NCBI GenBank assembly: GCA_018110825.1
Contig: JAGBCL010000108.1
Span: 29,135-93,134, forward strand
DNA: 64,000 nt
Direction: 5' to 3'
Source of the DNA: Oscillospiraceae bacterium
GTDB lineage: Bacteria; Bacillota; Clostridia; Oscillospirales; Ruminococcaceae
Part shown: in pieces, positions 63,811 through 64,000 of the stretch
How positions within the stretch are numbered: the stretch's first letter is position 1
How the letters are laid out: every line of letters starts with the position of its first letter
Notes under the pieces: model-generated
What the model saw: the letters and a program-made list of their open reading frames with translations, nothing else
What the model was told of the DNA's origin: nothing
Database searches by the model: none
Position numbers and translations under genes: made by a program

Positions 63811-63848
63811 AAAACAAAAATCGAGTCTACGCTTTGTAAACCCGATTT
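63811..63848 (-). terminator. Terminator after the LuxR-type gene
   Basis: Minus-strand stem AAATCGGGT (63840-63848) with ACTCGATTT (63818-63826), then TTTTTGTTTT. Confidence 0.8.
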
Positions 63849-63855
63849 ATAGTAT

Positions 63856-64000
63856 TTACGTCCAATCCTCTTTTCCGTCCCTATGCTGTTTCAAGGCGGC
63901 GAAGCGAAGCAGCTGCTTGCGTGAGGAAATTCCCAGCTTGCTGTAAATATTCTTGTTGTGATATTTGAGTGTATTTTCGGTAATGTGAAGAATTTCTGCA
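63856..64000 (-). CDS. LuxR-family regulator, partial (C-terminal HTH only)
   Basis: The minus-strand frame from the right edge to a TAA at 63856-63858 gives the last 48 residues of a protein. It reads EILHITENTLKYHNKNIYSKLGISSRKQLL, the recognition helix and end of a LuxR/NarL-type helix-turn-helix, followed by a basic and acidic tail. The sensor or receiver part lies beyond the window, so the class (NarL response regulator, MalT-like or solo LuxR) is undetermined. Confidence 0.85.
   Translation of the reverse strand, partial: AEILHITENTLKYHNKNIYSKLGISSRKQLLRFAALKQHRDGKEDWT

Noticed and set aside
63533-63817. A 94-codon minus-strand frame beside the recombinase relic
   Set aside because: No ribosome site and no recognised family; kept only as a possible gene relic.

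Overview
The window reads as a chromosomal segment of a low-to-mid-GC Clostridia, most like Ruminococcus or a relative in the Oscillospiraceae/Ruminococcaceae. The evidence is the gene content (T-box controlled tRNA synthetase operons, CIRCE-controlled groESL, a GTP-type PEP carboxykinase, mreBCD-PBP2-minD-mgsA gene order, DUF4321 and DUF4358-like proteins), strong AAGGAGG-like ribosome binding sites, and vegetative TTGACA-N17-TATAAT promoters before almost every operon. The genus is an inference from gene families; no rRNA or tRNA gene is present to confirm it.

Layout, left to right. 1-13115: a partial unknown gene and an amino-acid ABC permease; a U32-like protein; valS on the minus strand; secreted or membrane proteins of unknown function; an XRE regulator fused to a desulfoferrodoxin-like domain; a soluble diguanylate cyclase with a LacI-type sensor, divergent from a PAS/kinase-like protein and a surface-anchored protein. 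13126-17219: a Cys T-box leader, cysE and cysS, a run of seven hairpins, then hflX. 17218-27368: a zinc-ribbon membrane protein, a methyltransferase, a YfhO-like protein, guaB, CIRCE-groES-groEL, a divergent XRE/SLOG pair and a STAS-like protein. 27508-31197: a response regulator, histidine kinase and HtrA protease operon. 31199-36794: a lipoprotein, hisS-aspS under an Asp T-box, and minD-mgsA. 36888-44857: the cell-shape and division block (PBP2, MreD, MreC, an unlisted 28-residue membrane peptide, MreB, DUF4321, a U32 hydroxylase-type protein and ZapA).

44870-45091 holds a structured, gene-free element that I read as a candidate small RNA with five C-tracts, mostly in hairpin loops, complementary to G-rich ribosome binding sites in the same window. 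45393-54518: an M23/G5 peptidase, an RluA-type pseudouridine synthase, a membrane protein, a histidine phosphatase, an XRE regulator, superoxide dismutase, PEPCK and an acidic lipoprotein. 54598-57779: a second lipoprotein, the NAD(P)HX repair enzyme, an AcpS-like protein that has lost both metal ligands, and a membrane protein. 57791-62218: a long Phe T-box leader, pheS, an inserted membrane-protein gene, and pheT. 62235-64000: a decayed large serine recombinase, an inverted-repeat element, and the C-terminal end of a LuxR-type regulator.

The three T-box leaders can be assigned from two independent features each: a specifier codon after a shared GAA-N context, and a T-box UGGN whose last base matches the discriminator base of the proposed tRNA (UGGA/Cys U73, UGGC/Asp G73, UGGU/Phe A73). 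Protein families were assigned by reading motifs; no database search was run.
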